NCBI RefSeq assembly: GCF_052113705.1
Contig: NZ_JBGQOG010000004.1
Coordinates: forward strand, 124,001-188,000
Length of the DNA stretch: 64,000 nt
Reading direction: 5' to 3'
From: JBGQOG01 sp052113705
GTDB lineage: Bacteria > Pseudomonadota > Alphaproteobacteria > Rhodobacterales > Rhodobacteraceae
A program made the translations under genes and the position numbers. Of the stretch, positions 1 to 7,777 are shown piece by piece (positions within the stretch are counted from its first letter, which is position 1; each line of letters opens with the position of its first letter). Under the pieces are notes generated by a model. That model was not told the DNA's origin, ran no database searches, and saw nothing but the letters and a program-made list of their open reading frames with translations.

Positions 1-214
1 CCATGGTCGAGGTTGCGTCAAACAGCAGCTCACCCTGTTCCGTCAGAATCAACCCCCGCGCGTGCCGGTGGAACAGCGTCGTCCCGAGGCTGTCCTCGAG
101 CGCGCGGATTTGGCGGCTGACGGCCGATTGCGACAGATGCAGCACATCACCGGCATGCGTGAGCGACCCCGCATCCGCCACCGCGTGAAATATTCTGAGC
201 TTGTCCCAATCCAT
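1..214 (-). CDS. LysR-family transcriptional regulator, N-terminal part (cut by window edge)
   Basis: Only the first 71 codons are inside the window; the gene continues beyond base 1. It reads MDWDKLRIFHAVADAGSLTH and continues with a winged helix-turn-helix typical of LysR regulators: the recognition helix (LSQSAVSRQIRALEDSLG) is followed by LFHRHARGLILTEQGELL. The effector-binding domain is not visible, so the ligand and targets cannot be named. It is transcribed away from murI, and the shared upstream region is about 390 bases. LysR proteins usually bind next to their own promoter, so this gap is the natural place for its operator. The family call is secure; the role is not. Confidence 0.9.
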   Translation of the reverse strand, partial: MDWDKLRIFHAVADAGSLTHAGDVLHLSQSAVSRQIRALEDSLGTTLFHRHARGLILTEQGELLFDATSTM

Positions 215-602
215 CTTTTTTCTTTCTGGCCTGTCACCCTGATAGTACCCAAGTTTTCTTACATAGGCCTGACAAACTTAACAAACAGCTTTCCGTGTAT
301 TTTTGTCACTGTGCCGATTCGCCGCTCATGGGGCGAGGCCGGGCGCGATCCTCGATGCAAACAGGCTACGATATTGCGCGATCCTGACAGATTGTCGCCC
401 CGTGACCAAGCGCGCGCTGCGGCGGTGGGGTGGTGGTGGCGGCGGTGTAGCGCGGCGGTTCCGGCGGTTTGACGCGGCGGTTGCGGCCTTCGGGGCGGTG
501 CGGGTCCCGCTCACAGCGGCGCTAGCACCTTCAACAGGCGATGGATTTCCCGTCCAACTCAGACTAAGAGGGGGGCCTTATCATTCGGCGCAGGAGGCAG
601 CC
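215..602. other. Intergenic region between divergent lysR and murI
   Basis: A 388-base gap between two divergent genes. The left part, about 215-300, is AT-richer and probably holds the promoters. The middle, about 420-500, is a run of GGC/GGT-rich simple sequence that produces spurious open frames. A ribosome binding site (GGAGG) lies just before the murI ATG. No RNA gene or repeat was recognised. Confidence 0.5.
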
Positions 603-1415
603 ATGGCAGTAGGTGTATTTGACAGTGGTTTGGGCGGATTGACCGTACATGCCGCCATCGCCGCCCGTCTGCCCGCGCTGCCGCTCGTCTATTTCGGCGA
701 CAATGCGCACACACCTTACGGCGTCCGTGACGCCGAGGATATTTTCCAGCTGACCTGCAAGGGGGTTGAGCGCCTCTGGGAAGAGGGCTGCGATCTGGTG
801 ATTCTGGCCTGCAACACCGCCTCTGCCGCCGCGCTGAAGCGGATGCAGGAGACCTGGATTCCGGCGGACAAGCGCGTGCTGGGCGTGTTCGTGCCGCTGA
901 TCGAGGCGCTGACCGAGCGGCAATGGGGCGACAACACCCCGCCGCGCGAAGTGGCGGTGAAACATGTGGCGCTGTTTGCCACCCCGGCCACGGTCTCCAG
1001 CCGCGCCTTTCAGCGTGAACTCGCCTTCCGGGCGATTGGCGTGGATGTGGAGGCGCAGCCCTGTGGCGGCGTCGTCGATGCGATCGAGCAGGGCGATGAG
1101 ATCCTGGCCGAAGCGATGGTGCGCAGCCATGTGGAGGCGCTGCGGCGCCGGATGCCGAAGCCGGAGGCCGCCATCCTCGGCTGCACGCATTACCCGTTGA
1201 TGCAGCATGTCTTTCAGGATGCGCTCGGCCCTGATGTCAAAGTCTACAGCCAGGCCAATCTGGTGGCAGAGAGCCTTGCCGACTACCTTGAACGCCGCCC
1301 GGAGTTCCTCGGGCCCGGCATGGTTTCGAAATTCCTGACCACCGGCGATCCGAAATCGGTCTCGAGCCATGCCACACAGTTTTTGCGACGCGGGATTACC
1401 TTCGAAGCGGCATAA
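603..1415 (+). CDS. murI: Glutamate racemase
   Basis: Converts L-glutamate to D-glutamate for peptidoglycan synthesis in the cytoplasm. The 270-residue protein begins MAVGVFDSGLGGLTV, the family's N-terminal signature. It carries both catalytic cysteines, Cys70 in ACNTASAAAL and Cys194 in LGCTHYPL. The usual DTAR..PYG motif appears as DNAHTPYG. The open frame extends 300 bases further upstream, but the added sequence is low-complexity. The ATG at 603 follows a GGAGG site and starts exactly at the family motif, so it was chosen. It is followed after 48 bases by argC in the same direction, which may be a loose operon. Confidence 0.95.
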   Translation: MAVGVFDSGLGGLTVHAAIAARLPALPLVYFGDNAHTPYGVRDAEDIFQLTCKGVERLWEEGCDLVILACNTASAAALKRMQETWIPADKRVLGVFVPLIEALTERQWGDNTPPREVAVKHVALFATPATVSSRAFQRELAFRAIGVDVEAQPCGGVVDAIEQGDEILAEAMVRSHVEALRRRMPKPEAAILGCTHYPLMQHVFQDALGPDVKVYSQANLVAESLADYLERRPEFLGPGMVSKFLTTGDPKSVSSHATQFLRRGITFEAA

Positions 1416-1463
1416 GCCGACACCGTGCACTTTCAGCCTTTCCATCCGTCAAAGGATAGACCC

Positions 1464-2492
1464 ATGACCCATAAAATCGCCATCCTCGGAGCCTCGGGCT
1501 ATACGGGCGCCGAGCTAGTCCGCCTGATCGCCACCCATCCCAGCATGCAGATCGTTGCCCTCTCGGGCGACCGCAAGGCCGGGATGGCGATGGGCGATGT
1601 GTTCCCGCATCTGCGGCATCTGCCGCTGCCCGCGCTGCAAAAGATCGAGGATATCGACTTTTCCGGCGTTGATCTGGCGTTTTGCGCCTTGCCGCATGCC
1701 ACCTCGCAGGCCGTCATCAAGGAACTGCCGCGTGACCTGAAAGTGGTGGACCTTTCCGCCGATTTCCGGCTGCGCGACCCGGCCGCCTATGAAAAATGGT
1801 ACGGCAAGCCGCATGCCGCGCTCGATCTGCAGGCCGAGGCGGTCTATGGCCTGACCGAGTTCTACCGCGAGGAGATTGCCGCCGCACGTCTGGTGGCGGG
1901 CACCGGCTGCAACGCGGCTACTGGGCAATACGTCATCCGGCCGCTGATCGAGGCGGGGGTGATCGATCTTGATGAGATCATCATCGACCTGAAAGCCGGG
2001 GTCTCGGGCGCGGGCCGCAGCCTGAAGGAAAACCTGCTGCATGCCGAGCTGTCGGGCGGCACGCATCCCTATTCGGCGGGCGGAACGCACCGGCATCTGG
2101 GCGAATTCGATCAGGAATTCTCCAAAGTCGCGGGCCGGCCGGTGCAGGTGCAGTTCACCCCGCATCTGATGCCCTTCAACCGCGGCATCCTCGCCACCGT
2201 CTATGTCCGGGGCGATGCGCAGGCGATTCACGCGGCTTTGGCCGCCCGCTATGCGCCCGAGCCCTTCCTCGAGGTGCTACCTTTCGGCGCAGTCCCCTCA
2301 ACACGCTCGATTGCCGGGTCGAACTATGTGCATATTGGCGTGGTGGCGGACCGGCTTCCGGGCCGGGTCATTGTAATGGCGGCACTCGACAACCTGTGCA
2401 AAGGCTCGTCGGGGCAGGCGATCCAGAACGCCAACCTGATGTTGGGGATTGAGGAAACCGCCGGGCTGATGCTCGCGCCGGTCTTCCCGTAA
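1464..2492 (+). CDS. argC: N-acetyl-gamma-glutamyl-phosphate reductase
   Basis: Third enzyme of arginine biosynthesis; it reduces N-acetylglutamyl phosphate to the semialdehyde with NADPH. The 342-residue protein opens MTHKIAILGASGYTGAELVRL, a Rossmann NADP-binding loop. The catalytic cysteine is probably Cys149 in GTGCNAATGQY, where most family members have GCYPT. The C-terminal half has the expected VKGSSGQA-like segment (LCKGSSGQAIQNANLML). The start at 1464 was preferred over an upstream in-frame start at 1425 because it sits directly at the Rossmann strand. It is followed after 18 bases by ccmE. Confidence 0.95.
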   Translation: MTHKIAILGASGYTGAELVRLIATHPSMQIVALSGDRKAGMAMGDVFPHLRHLPLPALQKIEDIDFSGVDLAFCALPHATSQAVIKELPRDLKVVDLSADFRLRDPAAYEKWYGKPHAALDLQAEAVYGLTEFYREEIAAARLVAGTGCNAATGQYVIRPLIEAGVIDLDEIIIDLKAGVSGAGRSLKENLLHAELSGGTHPYSAGGTHRHLGEFDQEFSKVAGRPVQVQFTPHLMPFNRGILATVYVRGDAQAIHAALAARYAPEPFLEVLPFGAVPSTRSIAGSNYVHIGVVADRLPGRVIVMAALDNLCKGSSGQAIQNANLMLGIEETAGLMLAPVFP

Positions 2493-2510
2493 CGAGAGGC
2501 CGCAGGGCGG

Positions 2511-2966
2511 ATGCGCAGTCTAAAAAAGAAACGCCGGATTCAGGTCTTGCTGGTGGCAGTGGTCGCGCTGATCCTGTCCACCGCGCTGATCGGCTATGGA
2601 CTGCGCGATGGCATCAACTTCTTTCGCGCGCCGAGCCAGCTGGCCTCTGACCCGCCGCGCGCGGGGGAAGTGTTCCGTCTGGGCGGGCTGGTGGCCGATG
2701 GCAGTCTGGTGCGCGGCCAGGGCGAGGTGGTCACCTTCACCGTCACCGATGGTAATGCCGAGGTGCCGGTGCGCTTTTCCGGCGTGCTGCCCGACCTCTT
2801 TGGCGAGGGGCAGGGGATGATCGGCACCGGCTCGATGGAGGGGGATACCTTTATCGCCACGGAAATCCTCGCCAAACATGACGAGAGCTATATGCCGAAG
2901 GAAGTGGTCGACGCGCTGAAAGAGCAGGGCGTTTACGTTGACCCCAAGGCCAAACCCGCGAGCTGA
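2511..2966 (+). CDS. ccmE: Cytochrome c maturation haem chaperone CcmE
   Basis: Periplasmic membrane-anchored protein that binds haem covalently and hands it to the CcmF/CcmH ligation complex. The 151-residue protein has a basic N terminus, one membrane anchor at about residues 11-30, and an OB-fold domain. The haem-binding histidine is His123 in KHDESYMPKEV, with the conserved Tyr127 four residues on. It lies 18 bases after argC. ccmF and ccmH follow further down on the same strand but are separated from it by the endolysin and holin genes. A GC hairpin follows the stop codon. Confidence 0.96.
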   Translation: MRSLKKKRRIQVLLVAVVALILSTALIGYGLRDGINFFRAPSQLASDPPRAGEVFRLGGLVADGSLVRGQGEVVTFTVTDGNAEVPVRFSGVLPDLFGEGQGMIGTGSMEGDTFIATEILAKHDESYMPKEVVDALKEQGVYVDPKAKPAS

Positions 2967-2971
2967 ACGGG

Positions 2972-2989
2972 GGGCAGCGTGCGCTGCCC
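2972..2989 (+). terminator. Possible terminator hairpin after ccmE
   Basis: GGGCAGCG and CGCTGCCC form a perfect 8-bp stem with a 2-base centre just after the ccmE stop, followed by TTGCG. There is no real T-tract, so termination would be weak or of another type. Confidence 0.4.
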
Positions 2990-3048
2990 TTGCGCCGAAT
3001 TAACGCCCCAAGCGCAGCCTGACCCGGTTTTCATGCCGGGGAGAGGCC

Positions 3049-3660
3049 ATGCAGAGCGTCACCGAAATTGCCCGAGAGATTGTCGCCCGCGAAGGCGGCT
3101 ATGTGAATGACCCCGATGATCCGGGGGGCGCCACGAAATACGGCGTCACCCTGGCCACCCTGCAACGGCTGGGGCTGGATCTGACCCGCGACGGCAAGGT
3201 GACGCTGGCCGATGTGCAGGCGCTGAGCCGGGATCAGGCGGTGGAGATCTTCGTTGAGCATTACTTCAACCGTCCCGGGATTTCCGGCCTGCCCGCGATG
3301 CTGCAGGCCTCGGTCTTTGACATGTATGTCAATGCCGGGGCCAATGCGGTGCGCATCCTGCAACGGTTGCTTGTTGAGATGGGGCTGTCGCTTGCCGTGG
3401 ACGGGCAGATCGGGCCAGAGACCCGCGCGGTGGCGGCGCAGGCCGCTGAAATGGCGCCGCAATTTCTGGCTGATGCTTATGGTATTGCCCGGCGCAATTA
3501 CTATTACAGCCTTGCCGATGCCCGCCCGGCCAGCCGCAAATATGCCCGGCGCCGGGACGGTGGCAAGGGCGGCTGGATCATCCGCGCCGAGAGTTTCATT
3601 TCCCCGAAATATCACCTGACCGAGGCTGAACACCGCGAAAGGACCGCCGCATGGGGCTGA
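3049..3660 (+). CDS. GTA-type endolysin: glycoside hydrolase family 108 N-acetylmuramidase
   Basis: A peptidoglycan-cleaving muramidase of 203 residues. The N terminus contains the GH108 signature AREGGYVNDPDDPGGATKYG, with probable catalytic Glu15 in the EGGY motif. A peptidoglycan-binding-like segment follows (VDGQIGPETRAV). No signal peptide is evident, so export would depend on a holin, and the next gene encodes one, overlapping by 10 bases. In Rhodobacter capsulatus a muramidase and holin of this type release gene transfer agent particles by lysis; that role here is inferred from family and arrangement. The stand-alone pair, without capsid or tail genes, argues against a prophage. Confidence 0.88.
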   Translation: MQSVTEIAREIVAREGGYVNDPDDPGGATKYGVTLATLQRLGLDLTRDGKVTLADVQALSRDQAVEIFVEHYFNRPGISGLPAMLQASVFDMYVNAGANAVRILQRLLVEMGLSLAVDGQIGPETRAVAAQAAEMAPQFLADAYGIARRNYYYSLADARPASRKYARRRDGGKGGWIIRAESFISPKYHLTEAEHRERTAAWG

Positions 3661-4166
3661 TTTCGAAACTGATCGGCGGCGCGCCGGCCGCCACCGCGCT
3701 CGGCACTGCCGCTGCAAATCTGGCCGAGGTTTTTGTGCCCAATGCCACCAAGAAACTGGAGGCGGATCTGAGCGCCTATACCGCGGCGGTGAATGCCGGG
3801 GCGGCAGAGTTCCAGAACGTCCGCCCCGGTCTGTTTGATACGGTGGTCAATGGAATCAACCGCTTGCCGCGCCCGTTTCTGGCGCTGGGCACGTTGGGTC
3901 TGTTCACCTATGCGATGATCGATCCGGTGCATTTTGCCGGACGGATGCAGGGCCTTGCCACCGTGCCCGAGCCCCTGTGGTGGCTGTTGACCGCCATCGT
4001 CAGCTTTTACTTCGGTGCGCGTGAGGCGCATTACTTTCGCACCCGGCCGGGCGTCGTGCTCCCGGAAGTGACCGTCAATGCGGCACCGCCCAAAGCGGGA
4101 GGGGACAGCCTGACAGCGGCCGGGGACAATCCCGCCTTGCGGGACTGGCGGGCGGCGCAGACATAA
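3651..4166 (+). CDS. GTA-type holin (three-transmembrane family)
   Basis: A 171-residue membrane protein of the holin family associated with gene-transfer-agent release (GTA_holin_3TM type). The N terminus MGLISKLIGG is followed by an Ala-rich amphipathic stretch and a conserved RPGLFDTVVNGINRLPRPF segment. Two clear hydrophobic segments follow (about residues 79-95, and 113-131 with LWWLLTAIVSFYFGAREAHY). The tail is polar and Pro-rich. Its ATG lies inside the end of the endolysin gene (ATGGGGCTGA), so the two are translationally coupled. It would form inner-membrane holes that give the muramidase access to the wall. Confidence 0.85.
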   Translation: MGLISKLIGGAPAATALGTAAANLAEVFVPNATKKLEADLSAYTAAVNAGAAEFQNVRPGLFDTVVNGINRLPRPFLALGTLGLFTYAMIDPVHFAGRMQGLATVPEPLWWLLTAIVSFYFGAREAHYFRTRPGVVLPEVTVNAAPPKAGGDSLTAAGDNPALRDWRAAQT

Positions 4167-4360
4167 AGGCCGAATTGGCCCCTTCGCGCGCCCGCCAGCC
4201 CCCGCATCGGCGGGCCACTGCGGTGGGGCGATGCCCGGCCCGGGCCGCCCGCCGCCGCGTCCCGCGCCGGGCGCAGCAGGGCGGGCGCGACATCGGCGCG
4301 CATCCCCATTGGCCCGGACCGCGGCACCGCCTATGATGGGCGCTGAAACGCGGAGGACCG

Positions 4361-6322
4361 ATGATGATCGCAGAGCTGGGCCATTTTGCCCTGGTGTTGG
4401 CACTGGGGGTGGCGCTCCTGCAGGCGAGCCTGCCGATGATTGGCGCGCATAAGGGCTGGTCGGGCTGGATGGCGGTGGGGCAACCTGCGGCCATCACACA
4501 GTTTTTGCTGATTGCCTTTGCCTTTGCCGCGCTGATGCATGGCTTTGTGACCTCGGATTTCTCGCTGCGGGTGGTCTGGGCCAATTCGCATACCGACAAG
4601 CCGATGCTTTATAAAATCGCCGGGGTCTGGGGCAACCACGAGGGCTCGATGCTGCTCTGGGTGCTGATCCTCGCGCTGTTTGGCGCGGCGGCGGCGGTGT
4701 TTGGCGGCGCGCTGCCGCCCCGGCTGCGGGCACGGGTGCTCTCGGTTCAGGCCTTGATCGGATTGGCTTTTCTGGCCTTTATCCTCTTCACCTCGAACCC
4801 GTTTGACCGCCTGACCGAGCCGCCCTTCAACGGTCAGGACCTCAATCCGCTGCTGCAAGACCCCGGTCTCGCCTTCCATCCGCCCTTCCTCTACCTCGGC
4901 TATGTCGGCCTCTCGATGGCGTTTTCCTTCGCGGTGGCGGCACTGATCGAGGGGCGCGTCGATGCCGCCTGGGCGCGCTGGGTGCGGCCCTGGACGCTGG
5001 CCGCCTGGATCTTTCTGACCATCGGCATCGCGCTGGGCAGCTGGTGGGCCTATTACGAACTCGGCTGGGGCGGGTTCTGGTTCTGGGATCCGGTGGAAAA
5101 CGCGAGCTTCATGCCTTGGCTCTTGGCCGCGGCCCTGCTGCATTCCGCCATCGTGGTGGAAAAGCGCGAGTCGCTGAAAAGCTGGACCATTCTCCTGGCC
5201 ATCCTCGCCTTCGGCTTCTCGCTGATCGGCACCTTCATCGTGCGCTCGGGCGTCATCACCTCGGTCCACAGTTTTGCCAATGACCCGGAGCGCGGGGTGT
5301 TCATCCTGTTCATTCTGGCGATTTTCGTGGGCGGCGCGCTGACGCTCTATGCCGCCCGCGCGGGGTCGATGCAGGCGCGGGGCATGTTCGCACTGGTCAG
5401 CCGCGAGACGGCGCTGGTGCTGAACAACGTGCTGCTGGCCGTCGCGGCGCTGGTGGTTTTTGTCGGCACCGTCTGGCCGCTGATTGCCGAGATCGCCTGG
5501 AACCGGAAACTCTCGGTTGGGGCACCGTTCTTTGATCAGGCCTTCACGCCGTTCATGATCGCGCTGGCGGTCCTTCTGCCCGTCGGCGCGCTGATGCCGT
5601 GGAAGCGCGCCACGGTGCGGCGCTCGCTGCGGCCGCTCTATCCGGCGCTCTTGCTCACCGTGGCGCTGGCCATGCTGATCTGGGCCGTGGGGGCCAACCG
5701 CTCGGCCGTGGCGCCGATTGGCGCGGGTCTGGGCGTCTGGCTGGTGCTGGGCGCGCTGACCGAGCTGTGGCAGCGCGCGGGCCATGTGCCCGCCCGCCTG
5801 ACCCGTCTGCCGCGCGCGGATTGGGGCAAGGCCATTGCGCATGGGGGGCTGGGTGTCACCTTCATCGGCGTGGGCCTGCTGACGGCCTGGTCGGTCGAGG
5901 ATATCCGCGTGGTGCAGGTGGGCGAACCCTTTGAGGTGGGCGGCTACAGCATCACGCTCGATGCCGTGGATCAGGTGCGGGGGCCGAATTACACCGCCGC
6001 CGAAGGCACGATGACCGTGACCCGCGACGGCAAGCTGGTCACCGTGCTGCATCCCGAAAAGCGTTTTTACCCGGTGCAGGGGATGCCGACGACCGAGGCC
6101 GCCATCGACAATGGCCTGACCCGCGACATCTATCTGGTGATCGGTGACAAGCAGCAGGACGGCGGCTGGGCCGTGCGCTCGTATATCAAACCCTTTGCCA
6201 ACTGGATCTGGGCGGGGGCCATGCTGATGGCATTGGGCGGCGTGCTCAGCCTGACGGATCGGCGCTACCGTGTGGCGGCGGGCGCCCGGCGGGGCCGTCT
6301 TGTCGGCACTCCGGCGGAGTGA
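4361..6322 (+). CDS. ccmF: Cytochrome c haem lyase subunit CcmF
   Basis: Core of the system I cytochrome c haem lyase in the inner membrane; it takes haem from CcmE and attaches it to apocytochrome CXXCH motifs. The 653-residue protein is strongly hydrophobic with many membrane segments. It contains the tryptophan-rich WWD motif GWGGFWFWDPVENASFMPWL around residues 235-255 and the usual periplasmic C-terminal domain. Two adjacent ATG codons (4361, 4364) are possible starts. ccmH follows 4 bases later. The GC-rich gap before it (4167-4360) shows no gene. In Rhodobacter the ccmF-ccmH pair is also known as ccl1-ccl2. Confidence 0.96.
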   Translation: MMIAELGHFALVLALGVALLQASLPMIGAHKGWSGWMAVGQPAAITQFLLIAFAFAALMHGFVTSDFSLRVVWANSHTDKPMLYKIAGVWGNHEGSMLLWVLILALFGAAAAVFGGALPPRLRARVLSVQALIGLAFLAFILFTSNPFDRLTEPPFNGQDLNPLLQDPGLAFHPPFLYLGYVGLSMAFSFAVAALIEGRVDAAWARWVRPWTLAAWIFLTIGIALGSWWAYYELGWGGFWFWDPVENASFMPWLLAAALLHSAIVVEKRESLKSWTILLAILAFGFSLIGTFIVRSGVITSVHSFANDPERGVFILFILAIFVGGALTLYAARAGSMQARGMFALVSRETALVLNNVLLAVAALVVFVGTVWPLIAEIAWNRKLSVGAPFFDQAFTPFMIALAVLLPVGALMPWKRATVRRSLRPLYPALLLTVALAMLIWAVGANRSAVAPIGAGLGVWLVLGALTELWQRAGHVPARLTRLPRADWGKAIAHGGLGVTFIGVGLLTAWSVEDIRVVQVGEPFEVGGYSITLDAVDQVRGPNYTAAEGTMTVTRDGKLVTVLHPEKRFYPVQGMPTTEAAIDNGLTRDIYLVIGDKQQDGGWAVRSYIKPFANWIWAGAMLMALGGVLSLTDRRYRVAAGARRGRLVGTPAE

Positions 6323-6326
6323 GCCC

Positions 6327-6806
6327 ATGCTGAAACATGTACTGACACCGCTGATCCTGATGCTCGCCCTGTCGGGGCCGGTGGGGGCCGTGCTGCCCGA
6401 TGAGATCCTGCCCGATGCGGCACTCGAGGCGCGGGCGCGGGCGCTCAGCCAGATCCTGCGCTGCCCGGTCTGTCAGGGCGAGAACATCGACGATTCCAAT
6501 GCCGATGTGGCGCGGGACCTGCGCCGTCTGGTGCGCGAGCGGCTGCTGGCGGGCGACCGCGACGATCAGGTGCTGACCTATATCACCGACCGCTATGGCG
6601 AATATGTGCTGTTCGAGCCGGAGGCGAAGGGGGTGAACCTGATCCTCTGGCTGGCGGGGCCCGGGGCGCTGATCCTGGCCCTCGGCGGGGCCGGTCTGGT
6701 CTGGCGGCGGCGGCGGCAGGCAGAGCTGCGGGCGGCCGCGCCGGTGATGCCGCCGGAGCTGACGGAAGAAGAGCGGGCGCGGCTGGCGGAAATTCTGCGC
6801 AACTGA
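6327..6806 (+). CDS. ccmH: Cytochrome c maturation protein CcmH (apocytochrome thioreductant)
   Basis: Membrane-anchored periplasmic thiol-disulphide protein that keeps the apocytochrome CXXCH cysteines reduced for haem ligation. The 159-residue protein has a signal sequence, the family LRCxxCQ motif (Cys46 and Cys49 in ILRCPVCQGENIDDS), one C-terminal membrane segment (LILWLAGPGALILALGGAGL) and a short Arg-rich cytoplasmic tail. The in-frame start at 6270 would overlap ccmF; the ATG at 6327 gives a proper signal peptide and was chosen. It forms an operon with ccmF. The TPR protein CcmI is not in this window. Confidence 0.95.
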   Translation: MLKHVLTPLILMLALSGPVGAVLPDEILPDAALEARARALSQILRCPVCQGENIDDSNADVARDLRRLVRERLLAGDRDDQVLTYITDRYGEYVLFEPEAKGVNLILWLAGPGALILALGGAGLVWRRRRQAELRAAAPVMPPELTEEERARLAEILRN

Positions 6807-6889
6807 CATTTCTGTGCAACTGACGTAGTGTTCCGCTTTCCTGCGGCGCGTCGCCCCGGCATCTTCGGATCAGCCAGGGGAGGCCCGAC

Positions 6890-7672
6890 ATGTCCGATCA
6901 ATTCACCACACTTACCTATCACCTGCACGAAGGGCAGGCGATCATCACCCTGAACCGTCCGGCGGTGATGAATGCGCTGAACAGCCAGATGCGGGCCGAG
7001 CTGACCGAGGCGGTGCAGCAGGCGGGCCGCTCGGCGCGGGTGCTGGTGCTGACCGGCGCGGGGCGCGCCTTCTGCTCGGGACAGGATCTGGTGGATGCGG
7101 GCGATCTGGCGGCGCTCGACCTCGCCCGTGTCCTGCGCGACGAATATGTGCCGATGCTGAATGCGATTTACGACTGCCCGATCCCGACCATTGCGGCGGT
7201 GAACGGGGCGGCGGCGGGGGCGGGGGCCAATCTGGCGCTGGCGGCCGATGTGGTGATTGCAACCGAAAGCGCGCGTTTCACCCAGGCCTTTACCCGGATC
7301 GGGCTGATGCCGGATGCGGGCGGCACCTGGTGGTTGCCGCGTCAGGCGGGTTTTGCGCGCGCGATGGGGGCCATGCTCTTTGCCGAACCCATCCCGGCGC
7401 GGCAGGCCGCCGACTGGGGGATGATCTGGGAGGCGCTGCCCGATGCCGGGTTTGAGGCGGGCTGGCGCGCGCGCGCGGCCCAGCTCGCGGCCGGACCCAC
7501 CCTGGCCTATGCCGAGATCAAAGCGGCACTGCGCGCGAGTTATGACAATGATCTGCCCGCGCAGCTGGCGCTGGAGGCCGCAGGGCAGGGGCGCTGCGGC
7601 CGGAGCGCGGATTTTCCCGAAGGCGTGCGGGCTTTCCTTGAAAAACGCGTCGCACGGTTCACCGGCGCATAG
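6890..7672 (+). CDS. paaG: Enoyl-CoA hydratase/isomerase, PaaG-like
   Basis: Crotonase-fold enzyme of 260 residues. The oxyanion-hole segments are FCSGQDL and NGAAAGAGANLALAAD. The segment FTRIGLMPDAGGTWWLPRQ, with Asp142 where PaaG enzymes carry their catalytic aspartate, favours a 2-(1,2-epoxy-1,2-dihydrophenyl)acetyl-CoA isomerase over a classical two-glutamate hydratase. No other phenylacetate genes are nearby, so the pathway assignment is an inference from this motif. A strong ribosome site (GGGGAGG) precedes the ATG. It converges on the kinase gene ending at 7778. Confidence 0.7.
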   Translation: MSDQFTTLTYHLHEGQAIITLNRPAVMNALNSQMRAELTEAVQQAGRSARVLVLTGAGRAFCSGQDLVDAGDLAALDLARVLRDEYVPMLNAIYDCPIPTIAAVNGAAAGAGANLALAADVVIATESARFTQAFTRIGLMPDAGGTWWLPRQAGFARAMGAMLFAEPIPARQAADWGMIWEALPDAGFEAGWRARAAQLAAGPTLAYAEIKAALRASYDNDLPAQLALEAAGQGRCGRSADFPEGVRAFLEKRVARFTGA

Positions 7673-7777
7673 GAAGCCACTGCCCTGTCCAGAGGGCGCA
7701 GCGCCACAGGGCTCCAGCCCCGGCGCGCAGGGCGGTCTTGCCTGCGGGCCTGACCGAAGCCTGCCCGCCCGCCGGGC

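Noticed and set aside
3049..4166. Prophage remnant
   Set aside because: Only the lysis pair is present, intact and coupled, with no integrase, capsid or tail genes; a GTA-type cassette fits better.
4331..6328. Minus-strand open frame of 665 codons opposite ccmF
   Set aside because: Antisense to a clearly conserved ccmF; the product is His/Arg/Gln-rich and resembles nothing.
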